Assembly (NCBI RefSeq): GCF_963855985.1
Contig: NC_087095.1
Span: forward strand, 16,750,001 to 16,814,000
Source of the DNA: Ostrinia nubilalis
Lineage: Eukaryota > Arthropoda > Insecta > Lepidoptera > Crambidae
Length of the DNA: 64,000 nt
Direction: 5' to 3'
Positions 45,576 through 57,582 of this stretch are shown here, in pieces. Made by a program: the position numbers and the translations under genes. How positions within the stretch are numbered: the first letter of the stretch is position 1; each line of letters starts with the position of its first letter. The notes below the pieces were generated by a model. The model worked only from the letters and a program-made list of their open reading frames with translations. It was not told the DNA's origin and made no database searches.

Positions 45576-45923
45576 GGGGCCATCCATAAAGTACGTCACA
45601 CGAATTTCATGATTTTTTTACCCCCCCTCCGTCCTTGTCACAGGTGGTCACATTTCTGAGACCCCCCCCTCCCTAGTGTGACGTCACATGTTTTGCAATT
45701 TCACATCGAAAAATTATTAAATTAACAGCAGATCCGAAATTAGTTTTATTTCCATTTAAATTAAGTACATTTTTTTATGAAATCAACATTATATCAAATA
45801 TTTAAAACAATTGAAATGTGATGTCACGAAACTTAGGACCCCTCCCACCCCTTGTCACACCATGTCACACTTTGTCAACCCCCTCCCCCCTCTTTACGTG
45901 TGACGTACTTTATGGATGACCCC
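45576..45923. mobile_element. MITE family 4 (GGGGCCATCCATAAAGTACG ends), TTA target duplication
   Basis: 348 bp. The left end GGGGCCATCCATAAAGTACG with TCACACG and the right end CGTGTGACGTACTTTATGGA with TGACCCC are inverted repeats of about 27 bp. TTA lies outside both ends (45573-45575 and 45924-45926). The subterminal regions hold matching C-rich tracts (ACCCCCCCTCC, CCCCCTCCCCCC) alternating with TGTGACGTCACATG- and TGTCACA-type words. Non-coding. Ends of this type are widespread in insects. Confidence 0.88.
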
Positions 45924-45926
45924 TTA

Positions 45927-48328
45927 CGCTTTTCAACAATTTATGTGTTCTATTTGATAAAGTAATTTGCTCCGCGCGCTTTTGTACTAAGTGATGAACT
46001 GTATTTAAAATGAGGCAATAGCTATGTGAAAGTAAGTATCCGGTATTTTATTTATGAGAATAGAATATCTTCTACCGGCCTCTAATAGTACTTAATCAAT
46101 TTATTCGATTATGTATTCGATTTTTATAGAACCTAATTAACGTTTTATTTTTTTGTTAACTACTTAGTCAATTAATTTATTCCATTAGGTATTTGATAAT
46201 TAAAAAACCTAAATAAACGTTTTAATAAATAAATAAGTCAGAACCTTATTAATTTTATAAGTAAAGATTAAGAGTGCCAACCCTAACACTCAGTTGAAGT
46301 GTAGGTATTTAACTCGCCGAAAGGGCTAAGTTTCCGTACTGCTTTAGCTCATATATCTACTGTGGATAAACTTACTGAATTCGCGAATAAATTCGCACGT
46401 GGTAGTGAAGGGATAATTGGTTTCGGTTTCGGTTTCGGTTTCGTGTGAATAGTTTCGGTTAAGTGTTTGTACAACATAAATAAGTCATTTGGAAGGATTG
46501 AATTTTATCTTCCTTTGTAAAAAGCATTATAGCCTTATTATCACTAGTAAGCTTGAGATTTTTTGAAGTTTTCAAGGTCATAGTTTCAAGATCGCATTTT
46601 AATTAAGAACAGTTTTTTTAAAGACCGATGATGGTTTTTCGAAACAGTTTTTTTTATGAAAGGAATTGGTTATTTTTAGCGAATGCTATATTAATGTCAG
46701 TAAAATTGAAATCAACAAAGGGTATAAATATTTATTTAATTTTATCTAATACTCTATCAATAAAAAATCGGTTTCGGTTACGAATAATCCTTGGTACTAT
46801 CGCACTGCAAGTCTCGCGATGTTTCTACCGCATTGTGTTTACCTAAGTGATTTTTTCGCTCGTAAATCCCGAACACAAAGGGCTGTTCTTGCAATCTGAT
46901 ATTATTGTTTCCAAGCGTGGCGTGTGTTGAAATTTTAATTTGTCAGATTTAAGTCTACTTAAGCCTGTATCAGTTTGGAGCCGGAGACGTCCAAAGTCTA
47001 AACACGTAAGAACGGTATTATCACTTCATCATAATTAGCTCGCTAGTATTAGTCAGAGAACGTTTCAATTTATTTTTATTTACAGGACGAGAGATATTTT
47101 GGGGTCGTATAAAGCATATTAGGTACTTCTTTACTACACTTCTTTATAGTCTCGATAATCAGCGACTAATCGTTTCTGAATCACAAAAGAGCATCGCTAT
47201 GATTGTTATGCCGCAAGAATTTAGTTCATTTCTATTATATCAAGCAGAGAGAGTCGCCAAATACAATCCAGGCAAAAAATTGCTACACCAATCGTACTCA
47301 ATCATCATACTCGATAAAACTCCACTCTAGCTTCTCTTTTCTGAATAAGAGGTCTATTTGATAATAGAGTATGAGCTAGCTGCTTGTTTTGAACTGCACT
47401 AGTTCCGAATTAGCCGCGCCGACTAGGCCGTAGATTAAGTGGGATCTCGCGACTGTTGCCAACGACTCAATAAGCCGCTCCACATTTTTACGGCCCCTAT
47501 ATCCGTTGCGCTGCGTAAATACACTTAATGACCGACATTTCGGGAACGCTTTTATTGTGAAGTTTTTATTATCGAGAAAATCATTTGTTTAGTCTACGTA
47601 CGGCCATTGCGAGGCAGCTCAGTGCGTTTTGGGGTTTATTAGGGGTACTTTATTACCCCTTTATATACCACTTTTAATGCTGAACTGACTCCGAGCCTTA
47701 AAACGCCGGATGGTCGTAATTAAATCTGATTTTAATCTGCAAATATGATTACGGGATCCGTTATAGTGCTGCAATCTTGGGAGTTTTTATTTCGATGAAG
47801 TTAACGACCTAATCTCATGATCTGATCAGTAATTATATTCTTATCGGCTGAGGTAACTCTTAATTTGCCGTTTTTTATTCACTGCACAATAGTCTGCGAG
47901 ATTTCATAATTAATTTTGCAGTTTGTTTTGCGATCCAAATAAAATGCATGAGGGAGCCGACGCCATAATCTCCTTTGGCCATTAAGCAGTGTCAGACCAC
48001 TATAATAATTTTGAAACAGTCTATTAAGTGAATCTTTATGATAATGGCGGAACAGAAGTCGCGGCCGCGAACGAACTGCCTGTTATTTTGATACATTATC
48101 ATATTTAAACAATTCAGATGATAATAGACACGTCGGGCGAAACCCTTTGGTAATATAAATGGTTGTATTATTATTTATTTATGGGTTTCCTTCCTCCGGA
48201 CTGGGGGCGATGTAGCATATTTCATTGAGCGAAAAAATGCTTTCGAAGTCGTGAGTTTATACCAGCCGAGATCCGGTCTGAGTACCTGAAACGACTCGCT
48301 ATAAGCTTGTTGTGGCAATAATAAAGAT
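45927..48328. other. Gene-free stretch
   Basis: No gene recognised. TTTATT near 48175 would give AATAAA on the minus strand about 150 bp downstream of the coding-like segment that follows. Confidence 0.4.
46419..46442 (+). repeat. (GGTTTC)4 microsatellite
   Basis: Four perfect hexamer units followed by a single degenerate unit (AGTTTCGGTT) at 46451. Not the insect telomere repeat TTAGG. Confidence 0.9.
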
Positions 48329-49027
48329 TTATGCGACATTCGGCGGTAGCGTGTTTTGTTCTCTGTTACGAGGCGATTCGCTTTCTGCAAGATCAATAGC
48401 GCTCTTTATTGTATGCGGTGAGTTATCGTCATCGCTTGTTCTTTCAGCTCCAACTATAAATTCTGTCTCTACTGCGTTCAATTTCTTATTATCGCCTTTT
48501 ACATCTTCACTGACTTTGTCTTTACCGTTTTGTTTTTTCGCGTCGAATTCTCCTGCGTCGATGTGAGTGATAACTGCAATTATTCTGCGATTAATCGCAT
48601 GCCGTTCGACAAAGTTGTCAACTGTGGCTGCCGTGTCATTGTTCTCGTTTTCTCGTGAAGGCGTCTTGAGAACAGCTCTCTGTGTAATTTTTTCAAGTAA
48701 TCTCATTATTACGTCGGCTGCAGCACGGTGATTAAGTACTTGATTTATGGCGTATGCAATTTGCATCAGAACCGCTGCCATAGCTTTTTGCGCGCAGTCG
48801 ATGATTATCGTCCGTATCGTGTCGGCTTTAATGATAGTTATTTCATGACTCGCCGAGCTTGCTATCGGGGACGTTTCATTATACTTCTTTACATACATTA
48901 CTTCAACGAATGTGTCTGATTATGTTAATGCTTCCCGTACAAGGCGCTCGTTTAACATATCTTCTTCTTCTACGGCCGTTAATGGATTGTTTGCCAACTC
49001 GGTGCCTGTTTTAATCTTTTTCTTGGG
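48329..49027 (-). pseudogene. Coding-like minus-strand segment of unknown function with one in-frame stop
   Basis: From 48898 an ATG-initiated frame of 189 codons runs to TAA at 48329. It begins MYVKKYNETSPIASSASHEI, has an Ala/Ile-rich helical middle (AMAAVLMQIAYAINQVL) and ends in a charged tail rich in Asp, Glu, Asn and Lys. Its codons start with a purine far more often than chance suggests, along the whole length. The same frame stays open upstream across one TAA (48920-48922) for another 35 codons (KIKTGTELANNPLTAVEEED, then MLNERLVREALT). The coding pattern thus continues on both sides of the stop. Readings: a young pseudogene, an unrecognised mobile-element frame, or a real gene starting at 48898 with a chance upstream extension. 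No domain, signal peptide or membrane span is recognised. AATAAA occurs on this strand about 150 bp downstream. No splice sites are evident. Confidence 0.4.
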
Positions 49028-50484
49028 TTATATTTTAAGTTAATCAGTCATGTTAATGCATAAAGTAACGATCGCGTAATAAGCGGGTATTGTTGTGTCC
49101 TTTGGCGTGGGTATAAAAACCTTCTTGTTGTTGTCTTGTTTCATTGTTTCTTTTGACACCTGGAAGTTCACAGATTTATAATGGTAATTGAACGGAATGA
49201 TTTATAGACTCTTTTATCCAGTTGAGTAATTTAAAGACAATAAATGATTTGCATTTGAATACGTCTCATTACTGTTATTTTTTGTAGTGACCATAGAAAT
49301 TCTCACATTATTGAAATGTACCTAGTTTCCAACATAATTATCGGTCATTTCAGACTACTGCGAATCGTGCGTTAAGCTTAATAATCAGCCATTGGTGTCT
49401 GACATGACATGACACGACATGTCTCAGATTCTGCGCTCATCTCGGTGTGCGTGCGAATAGATAATATCGTACATAAAACTAAACGGCGCGCCGCTAAATT
49501 TATGAATCGGCCCGAGAGCTGCCTTCCACACAAAAGTTGTTTATTGCCGCCGCTCGTAGGGTTGTTAATATATTTTACTTTTATTGCCTCACTACGAACA
49601 TCATAATTTTCTTTCTTTATATTATTTAGAGCGAGATCGTTAATGACTCGATATATCATGTTGAAAATTCTCCCGTTGCGTGTGTTGATACTTTAGCTTT
49701 AGCCGCCATTAATGCTGTATAGTTTATTGTCGGATTAGAGCACTGCTCGGAGCCTTTTATATCTTGATTATAATAATGCCAAGCTTATAGTATTGCTTAT
49801 AACTCTTATGGATATGATGGCTCTTGATATTATAATTAAATGCTATTCATTTTAGTCTCGTTGTGCGCACGACATAATGTTTTGAAAACATCAAAACAAA
49901 ATTATTAAGTGGTGTTTTTAAGAAGTCTTTGAATATTATTTACGTCAATCATTACACCACTTTGACTATAACGCAAACAGGTGCTTTTTTGAAGTTTTTT
50001 TAAGACATTTTTTGTTATTGTGAAAACAATTTTATGTAAATCTCAAAAAGTCAAATATTCATACCGATGTCGTAAAACGAACGATACCTACACACAAGTC
50101 TGTGCATCACGTGTTTCAGCTTATTCTACTCAATTAACGTGATAAATTAACGTTTATCAGCACAAAAACTCCCACGTCACGGTCGTGACTACGAACGTTG
50201 GTCATGACGAATGATCCCCGAGTTATTTTGTCCAATAAATGCGCGATCGATCAAATGTACACAATATTAATGATATCTGCCTCATGTTAAGCTCTGAATC
50301 AATCATCGGCCGCGGTCATGTTGAGGATATTACCAGCTCTAATAGATTAGCCAGTTAGTTCTGATTAATTAGACAAAATTTTTGGTACCTACTACACCCT
50401 GATGTATCGATAGATTATTTTTGACGTTGTTTTGTTTATCTATGGCTGTGATGTTACCTATTGCGCATAATAATATTGAGTATG
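49028..50484. other. Gene-free stretch
   Basis: A minus-strand frame of 93 codons (49378-49659, contains GNKQLLCGRQLSGRFINLAA) and a plus frame opposite it are unassigned. TGACATGACATGACACGACA at 49400-49419 is a short degenerate pentamer run. Nothing else recognised. Confidence 0.4.
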
Positions 50485-50691
50485 GACTAGGGTTTTCCTG
50501 CGGTTTCGCCTCCGTAAATTTTGATCCGTCATAGAAAGACTTAATCGCGGTCGTGTTCGAAACACTGAGATAAAAACTGTGTGTTTATTCCTTCCTGGGT
50601 CACATACTACTTATCTCTAATTATGCCAAAATAATATCATCTATAAATCTGTTAAGTGACAGCTTTACTTTCGCATTTATAATATTAGTAC
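50485..50691 (+). mobile_element. Dispersed retroposon tail, family A, divergent
   Basis: ACTAGGGTTTTCCTGCGGTT and TCGCCTCCGTAAATTTTGAT correspond to the family A head. GAGATAAAAACTGTGTG, ATTATGCCAAAATAATATCA and the end TTACTTTCGCATTTATAATA with TTAGTA follow the same order as in other copies. Strongly diverged, so an old insertion. Confidence 0.68.
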
Positions 50692-53639
50692 GGTAGTACG
50701 AATAATACTGGTTCTTTCTCAAATAACTAACCAAAATGTAAATTGTTTTTCTTTTTCCCATTTAAAGATTATACAGTAAAATTTAAACAGTTATTTATAA
50801 ACGTCCTTTAAAATTGATTCGTGTCATCAATTTGAGCGTGACCTTCCGATCCCACTTAAAGCCACAAATATTAATTCAGCTAATATGTGCAGTATGATTT
50901 GGAAATAAGTATTAATAGTTCCGCGACGTTTATTAATGACTGTGATAATAATTAATTGATTGCAAATGGGAATTAACATAAATACGTATAAATTAGAAAA
51001 TTTAGATAAGTCGATGCTAACGATTTGATTAGCTTGATATTTTGATAAAAACGTTTTTTAATTAATTAAAACTTCATTTGCTAAACGATTGATTTTTCTT
51101 GAAATTTTAATAATATTGCAGACACTTCGTAATTAAGAAGTATTAATGCATTTTTCATCACGCTTGCTCGCAAAGTGGCTTTTATTTGCACCTTTTTATG
51201 TTTATAATACTGCTTATTGCTGTTTTTATTCGTCTTCATTACCGCATCAGTGCACTGTAGTTTTTATCATATCTTTTAATACAATTCTGGTTAAAATAAT
51301 TGCCAATGCTCTTCAAGTTCATAACATCTTGGTACCAAATTTATTTATGTCCGAATAGTATTTCATTCCCGGTTAAGTGACGAACATTCAGACAATTTAA
51401 CCATAACTCCATCAACATGAACCGTCAAATGCGAACGTGTACGAAACGAAACATATTCCCGAAACGCTTTCAAATAAATTGAATAACATTTTACAGCATA
51501 TTTAATAAGCCGCAACGCCAACCCTGCGCCCGCGGCCATTAATACAACATGAAATATGGCACACTAAAGACTATATAACGTAAAATTTACAATTCATAAA
51601 ACAGAATGATATATGCGGTGGTAGATTGCAGTCCCGTTCGCGCTTGGCTCTTTGTTACTGAAATCGCCGGGTTCGGCGATAAAGATGGGAAAAATATCTT
51701 TTCTTGTTTGGTGTTCGATGTGTCAATGAGTAGTTGCATTTGAGGGGTTAGTGGCTAAAATGCAACTACTGTTTAAAGCAATGTAGCGGCGGATTGACAC
51801 AAAACGAATTAATGAAATGTCTCAATTTTGGCCAAATATGTCATCAGATGTACAATTTATTGTTGAATGTGTTTAACTGAAAGCTGAAAGAGTCAAGAGT
51901 CAACCAGAGATTTAACAGCACTTCTAAAGTCATCAAAGAGCGACATGGAAATAATGAAATAATTTTGGAAAACGTGTTCTTCTGTTGCTAAACAATACAG
52001 AAAGAAAACTCAAAAGGTTTCAAGTTTCAGAAATATTGCCGAAAAGTATTTTTTTCTTACTGCTCTAGACAGATTACTTATTGCTTTGAAATCCTTACTT
52101 GTCGTGGTTATTATTTCTCGATTCTTCTGTTTTGTTAGGATAAAACCAAGATGCCTAAATGTTGGTTCGTTCACATGCATCTTTTTCACAAAGACCGTAG
52201 TCGTATCGCATGGTATTCGTCACATTTGCGCTTGCTAATGCACTCAAAAATATTATTAATGGGAATTTTCCATTCCCTATCATCTGCCTATCCTTCTAAG
52301 CAGGTTCGTTTTGTCCACCGCTTGGGATTCCCTTTTCAAGTCTCTACCCTTAAAGAAAACAGTATTCTTATAGTTACAAGATTCGCTTTTCAGCCTACCT
52401 TACCTTTAATAAAGACAAACCTTTTAAAAGCTTGTACATCATACGCTCACTCCTCAAGCATCACCGACTCCCAAACTCCATACTAATCCACTTCCAACAC
52501 TGAATCAACGCACCTTGAAAACAAAAAGGCTTCTCACCCCTGACAGGGGGCGGGGTGAGCGGGCCGGGGCTCGGAAGTAATAAATCACGTGGTAACGTCG
52601 ACGCGGCACGCCATCACTCATACCGGCTGACAACCTGCGCCGGGTCACGTGATACCAGTCACTGGTAGGGCTGCCGAAAGTACTAGGCTGTGATTTTTGC
52701 TGAACTGGCCTCGTTGTTTTCTCTGTGATGTTGCACCATAATCAAAAGAAGATAAACTTGGAATTGAGATAATGCCATTGATATTATTATAAGTAAATAA
52801 TTCTGTAAGCTTTTTCAATGAGATAATTTATGTACATTCTAAGTAAAATTAAAGTACATACTAGAAATTCAATGAGAAATAAATATACTTAAGTAAGTAC
52901 ATAATATCTCTATTACTTACAATTATTTACAATTACATAATTTTGAAAAACACTGTAAGATAGGAAAATTCACGAAAATGTAAATTCGATGACACTTGAC
53001 ACTGTCAATCGCTATGCGACCATAGCAATTTTGAAAAGTGACAAAAAATGCAAGTGAAAAACATCGACGTCTATCATTGTCAATTGTTTTTCCTATTGTT
53101 CTTTGCTTAATTTGAATCTGCCAACTGTCTCAAGTTTAAACATTTTGACAGCAGAAATTGTGACGGACGACCGTGAGAAATACAATAACAATTGTCCAAC
53201 TGTGTGGTGGGCTGTCGACTGGTTTCAAGCCAAACGAAAAACATTACATTTTACTACTTATCCATAGTTTATATCGTTTGAGAATTAAGTAAGACATTGG
53301 TAATCCACTATGAGACGTCATGTCTAGAATAAGCAGTAGAAGTTTCAATTTGCATATTAATTTGAACCATTCATAGTTACAATACAAGCATTTACATACG
53401 GTTTGTGCAGTTATTGTATAAACATCATGCAATATTGCTTCCAAACTTTTTCACTTAGTACCTACATACCTAGTTTTTAATACCTTATACGAAAGATTTG
53501 ATGGATTCGTTTTCTATTGAGAAGCATGCTCAGCTCAATCTAAACTAATATAACTTTTTTAACTTTCTTCGTCGTTAATTCTGCTAATACAAACATAAAT
53601 TATACTACTGAAAAGCGCCAATTAGGGAAGGTTAATTTT
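50692..53639. other. Gene-free stretch
   Basis: A 111-codon plus frame at 52151-52486 (contains SSAYPSKQVRFVHRLGFPF) has no similarity I know. A CpG-rich patch at 52540-52690 carries two CACGTG-type E-box words (AATCACGTGGTAACGTCG and GGGTCACGTGATACCAG). Confidence 0.4.
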
Positions 53640-53900
53640 CCATAATGCCGCGCCGGTAAACCACCTTGGCTCTTATCTGAGCGCCACGCCATCAAAATTT
53701 ATAACGGCGCAAATGGATACCGTAATCATTTTAATTACCCGCACGACCATAAAGAACAATAACACATTGTGTTTGGCGCCGTTAATGCGGCGATCGCCAC
53801 CCACGTTAATAATTCACACTCGTTCCCGCGTATCGCGTGACGCGCCGTGTCACTGTGACAGCCGCTGTCACTTCGCATCACGTCAATCGGCGTAGGGATG
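53640..53900. promoter_or_regulatory. Candidate cis-regulatory block
   Basis: A CpG-rich 260-bp patch in AT-rich DNA with mixed factor-like words: CCGGTAAACCACC (Runt-type AACCAC), CTTATCTGAG (GATA-type), AAAGAACAATAAC (Sox-type), AATTTATAACGG (Cdx/Abd-B-type) and, at its right end, GTGTCACTGTGACAGCCGC with a TGTCACTT palindrome-like stretch. No long frame is supported. Function is inferred from motif density only. Confidence 0.3.
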
Positions 53901-56593
53901 TGCAATTTGTGTATCGGGAATTATTTGCATCTGTTATCAAAAATATGAATTGTAATTATGGTATGATTAAATTTTTAAACAGTACATTATTAAACTGGAA
54001 ATCGAGCCTTATGATGTAAGATGACTTTTGATATTCTTAAGAGAGAGGTGTCAGGCGTTCTATGTAAAATTTGGCTGTAAGAGTACTATTTTTAATTTAG
54101 CTTTGTAATTTTTCACCATCATTTCAAATTAGAAAATTTGAAAAGAAAAAAATAAGTTACTGAAAATTATTTGTTCAAGCAAAAAGCCTTTTAAACAATG
54201 CTAATTAATCAAGTCGTAAATTTTAATTAAGTCAGATTAAAAAAGGTGATACCAAATTGGAACATGATTGACAAAGCATGACTAGACATGTTACAGACTT
54301 CTCGCGATATTTTACTGAGTGGGGCAATTAGAGAATATTCTAAAAACATAATTATTCAACATCCCAGAAAAAAATTAAATAAATAAATAAACAGCAGTCA
54401 GTAGAAATGTGAGTAGCATAATTGATATTGATTTTAGCCATAATAGTCACGCGATTGCAGTTATTAAAGCAAAAACAAAAAATACTGACAAAAATCACCA
54501 ACACACGCGCCCTTCTCACCACTATTGAATGTTTACAGCAGTCTATTCCACCCTTTATAAACAAGTTATGAGTAGTATATTAGTCAGGGATCAATAGCGA
54601 CGTCAAAGGCGATTAAATCATGATTGACATAGCATGACCACTGTCATGCGATCCACAAAAAGTCATCGACATAAAACTCCACATCCCTTCACGTCACGTG
54701 ACGTCGGTGACAGGCGACGGCCGGTGGGAGCCAAAAATTGCCCTGTTAGTTCACTTGTTAGGGATTGGTTTTGACAGCTCGGCAACGTTCAAGCTTGTCA
54801 AGTAATTTATATTACAAATTGAAGTAGGTTTTCGTTTGGAAAAATTCGTTATTCTGAACAAAATCAAGTAGAAAAAAAGTTATAATCCTACAATTTTACA
54901 GCTTTTAATCGTGCAGTATTTTTTTCAATGGCATAGGATCTTAGATCCTAAAGCGTTCAGATGCCCTAGTTAACTGTCTAATGTAGAGACAATTTTTTTC
55001 TAAAAGGTAACATTTTAAACACTTCTGTTTTCATTAATTATTTTAAAAGCAAATTACTACCTAATTGTAAAACAAATAACTTCACAAAATTGAAATTACT
55101 ACAGCAGTCAAATAAACCAAATCACACAAGAAACCCATCTGCCAGTTTTTCTACCTCTAATTACAAATAATTTGTTTTGACTGCACTTGTTACTTCAGAA
55201 GTTCAAACATTAGCATTGGGATTATTAACCCACTCGCTTCAACCTTGAAGTTTAAACTCCACAATTCACAAATAAGAGACCTAAAAACAAAAACCCACCG
55301 ATATGCAAATCTAGCCGTCGCTCACACAAGCGTCATGACAGCTGTCAACTTGTCACGTTGACATTGACAACGCGCGCGACAGTTCACCTGACAGATCGCG
55401 GCCGCATACGGATTATGTCACTGAGTCGCACCCGCGGCTTTTAGTGTTTAAAACATATTTCCTAATCAAGATAAATAAGTAATACAGTAAGAGGGCATAA
55501 TGAGTTAATAACTATCCGTTGTCAAATGGGTGCAGTGTAAGTTAATTAAATAGCGATGAACTAAGTAACTGACTCGTTTCATATCTGACTGATCATTCTG
55601 CTATGCATACGTGTGAAGTCATGTAATAAAATATAATAAAATAATTACTACTTCTCGTCATCAGCCGATATGTAAGTAGGTACTTATTTAGAAGCAATTT
55701 CAGCGAAGAAAAATGAGAGAAAATAAACCACAAATAAATAATAAATAAGATTTTTACCAGAGGAAGTTTACGATACATTTTCAATTAATTTCTGTATTAT
55801 CGCGATTTCATTGTATAGGTATTTTTAATTCGACTTAATTGCACTATTGTTGGTTTTATTTAAAAAATGTACTTGTATAGTATTCCGAATTCTCATTATG
55901 AATCATTTTTTTTTTGTTAACTTTATTTGAAGTAATTTGAACATGTTGCTGCGCGGTCTGAAAATTCTTGTTTGTTTAATATTTTTTATTACAACCCACT
56001 TTAATTTAGTTAACGGTTCAAATCAATGTTCTTTCATTAAATGGCTAGTACTTTTTATTTGTTTTAAGCGTTAGTTTCCAAATCAAACATCGTTATTAAT
56101 ATTTATAATGTTAACGTTATTACTGAAAAATCAGTTGCGTGACCAACAAAACCACATTGTACTCATTAGTATCAACATATTGACTTCTAATTGGTTCAGG
56201 TTGTTTACTTTTAATTACCCATTTGTATAATTAAATAAAAAATTAAAACTCTTTGGCGCTAATTCTTTTGCGCATCTGCATTTTTATTGCTTTTCGCCGT
56301 TGGACGTCAAAAGAAACTGAAATGGTACAGTCAGACTATAACTTTAGTTGAAAAATCGCCCCAATTACAAGTGCTATAAGAGACACCATTGTGTTAAGCT
56401 TAATATGCTGTCGTCTGTACATACATATGTGAGAAAAAACGGTCCCAAGTGAAGAAAGTATGCAGACTACAAAACGTAATTATGCGCATTGTAAATCCTT
56501 TTTTATTAATTTCACACTGATCAAGGGGAACAGCCAGTCGTGACGCACATTATTAGAAAGAAAGAAAGAAAAAATATAACATATTGTGCCATT
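53901..56593. other. Gene-free stretch with TGACA-rich CpG blocks
   Basis: No gene or element recognised. CpG-rich blocks at 54600-54735 (CTTCACGTCACGTGACGTCG, GGTGACAGGCGACGG) and 55320-55410 (GTCATGACAGCTGTCAACTT, GTCACGTTGACATTGACAAC, CACCTGACAGATCGCGG) are packed with TGACA words. The rest is AT-rich. Confidence 0.45.
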
Positions 56594-56596
56594 TAA

Positions 56597-56719
56597 GGCT
56601 GGGTTGCACCATCTTACTTTGACTGTAACATACGTCAAAACACAAAACTGTCAAACTCCATACAAACATCACCGGTTATCGTTATACTTACGGTCAAAGT
56701 TTGGTGGTGCAAGTCAGCC
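56597..56719 (+). mobile_element. MITE family 1, TAA target duplication
   Basis: 123 bp: GGCTGGGTTGCACCATCTTA at the left and TTGGTGGTGCAAGTCAGCC at the right. TAA flanks it at 56594-56596 and 56720-56722. CAAACATCACCGGTTATCG in the middle is shared with the other copies. Confidence 0.88.
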
Positions 56720-56802
56720 TAAAAGTTCAATGTTCCACTAACTTTTACAGTCATATAATCACTGTTGCTACTGCTAGTTGGCTACTTATTTTCTTTATTT
56801 AT

Positions 56803-57428
56803 TACTAGCGGCCGCCCGCGACTTCGTACGCGTGGATCCCGTTTTAGTACCCCCTTCATCTTATCTTACGCGGTTTAGATTTTTTCATACAAATGTTTTT
56901 TCCCGCCAACTCCCGTTCCCGTGGGAATTTTGCAATATCCTGTTGTAACTAAGCTTTAAGTTTACTAAGGTACCTGCATGCCAAATTTCAAGCGTCTAAC
57001 TAAAGCGGTTTAGATTTTTCATACAAAAGGATTTTCCCGCTAATTCCCCTTTCCCGTCGGAATTTCGGGAATTCCTTGTTGTAACTAAGCTTTAAGTTTA
57101 CTAAGGTACCTACGGACCAAATTTCAAGCGTCAAACTTAAGCGGTTTAGATTTTTCATACAAAAGGATTTTCCCGCTATTTACCATTCCCGTGGGAATTT
57201 CGGGAATTACTTCTTGTAACTAAGTTTTAAGTTTACTAAGGTACCTACATGCCAAATTTCAAGCGTCTAACTTAAGCGGTTTAGATTTTTCATACAAAAG
57301 GATTTTCCCGCTAATTCCTGTTCCCGTGGGAATTCCTAAGTATACTATAACCTGCCCAGGAGTATGAAGAATAATTGTACCAAGTTTCGTTAAAATCCGT
57401 CGAGTAGTTTTTGTTTCTATAAGGAACA

Positions 57429-57460
<32 letters not shown>

Positions 57461-57582
57461 AAAATTTTACTGATTGCATTTTTGGCATCAGTATCGATCA
57501 CTAATCACCCCCTGATAGTTATTTTGAAAATATATTTCATGTACAGAATTGACCTCTCTACAGATTTATTATAAGTATAGAT
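56803..57582 (+). mobile_element. Dispersed retroposon tail, family B, long form with 135-bp tandem units
   Basis: Starts ACTAGCGGCCGCCCGCGACT and CGTACGCGTGGATCCCG, and ends TTATTATAAGTATAGAT exactly like the 43658 copy. The 3' portion (CTATAACCTGCCCAGGAGTA onward) is almost identical between the two. The extra length here comes from an internal array of 135-bp units. A GACAGACAGACAGACAGACA run is part of the element. Non-coding; the minus-strand frame across it is incidental. Confidence 0.85.
56870..57410 (+). repeat. 135-bp tandem array inside family B
   Basis: GCGGTTTAGATTTTT starts units at 56870, 57005, 57141 and 57276, spacings of 135, 136 and 135 bp. Each full unit contains CATACAAAAGGATTTTCCCG, CCCGTGGGAATTTCGGGAAT, GTTGTAACTAAGCTTTAAGT, TTACTAAGGTACCTAC and CCAAATTTCAAGCGTCTAAC. 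The fourth is partial and runs into the common 3' end. Confidence 0.92.

Noticed and set aside
46419..46442. (GGTTTC)n as an interstitial telomere repeat
   Set aside because: The insect telomere unit is TTAGG; this hexamer is a plain microsatellite.
56555..56575. GAAAGAAAGAAAG run as a separate repeat locus
   Set aside because: Too short to be notable, and not tied to any element.
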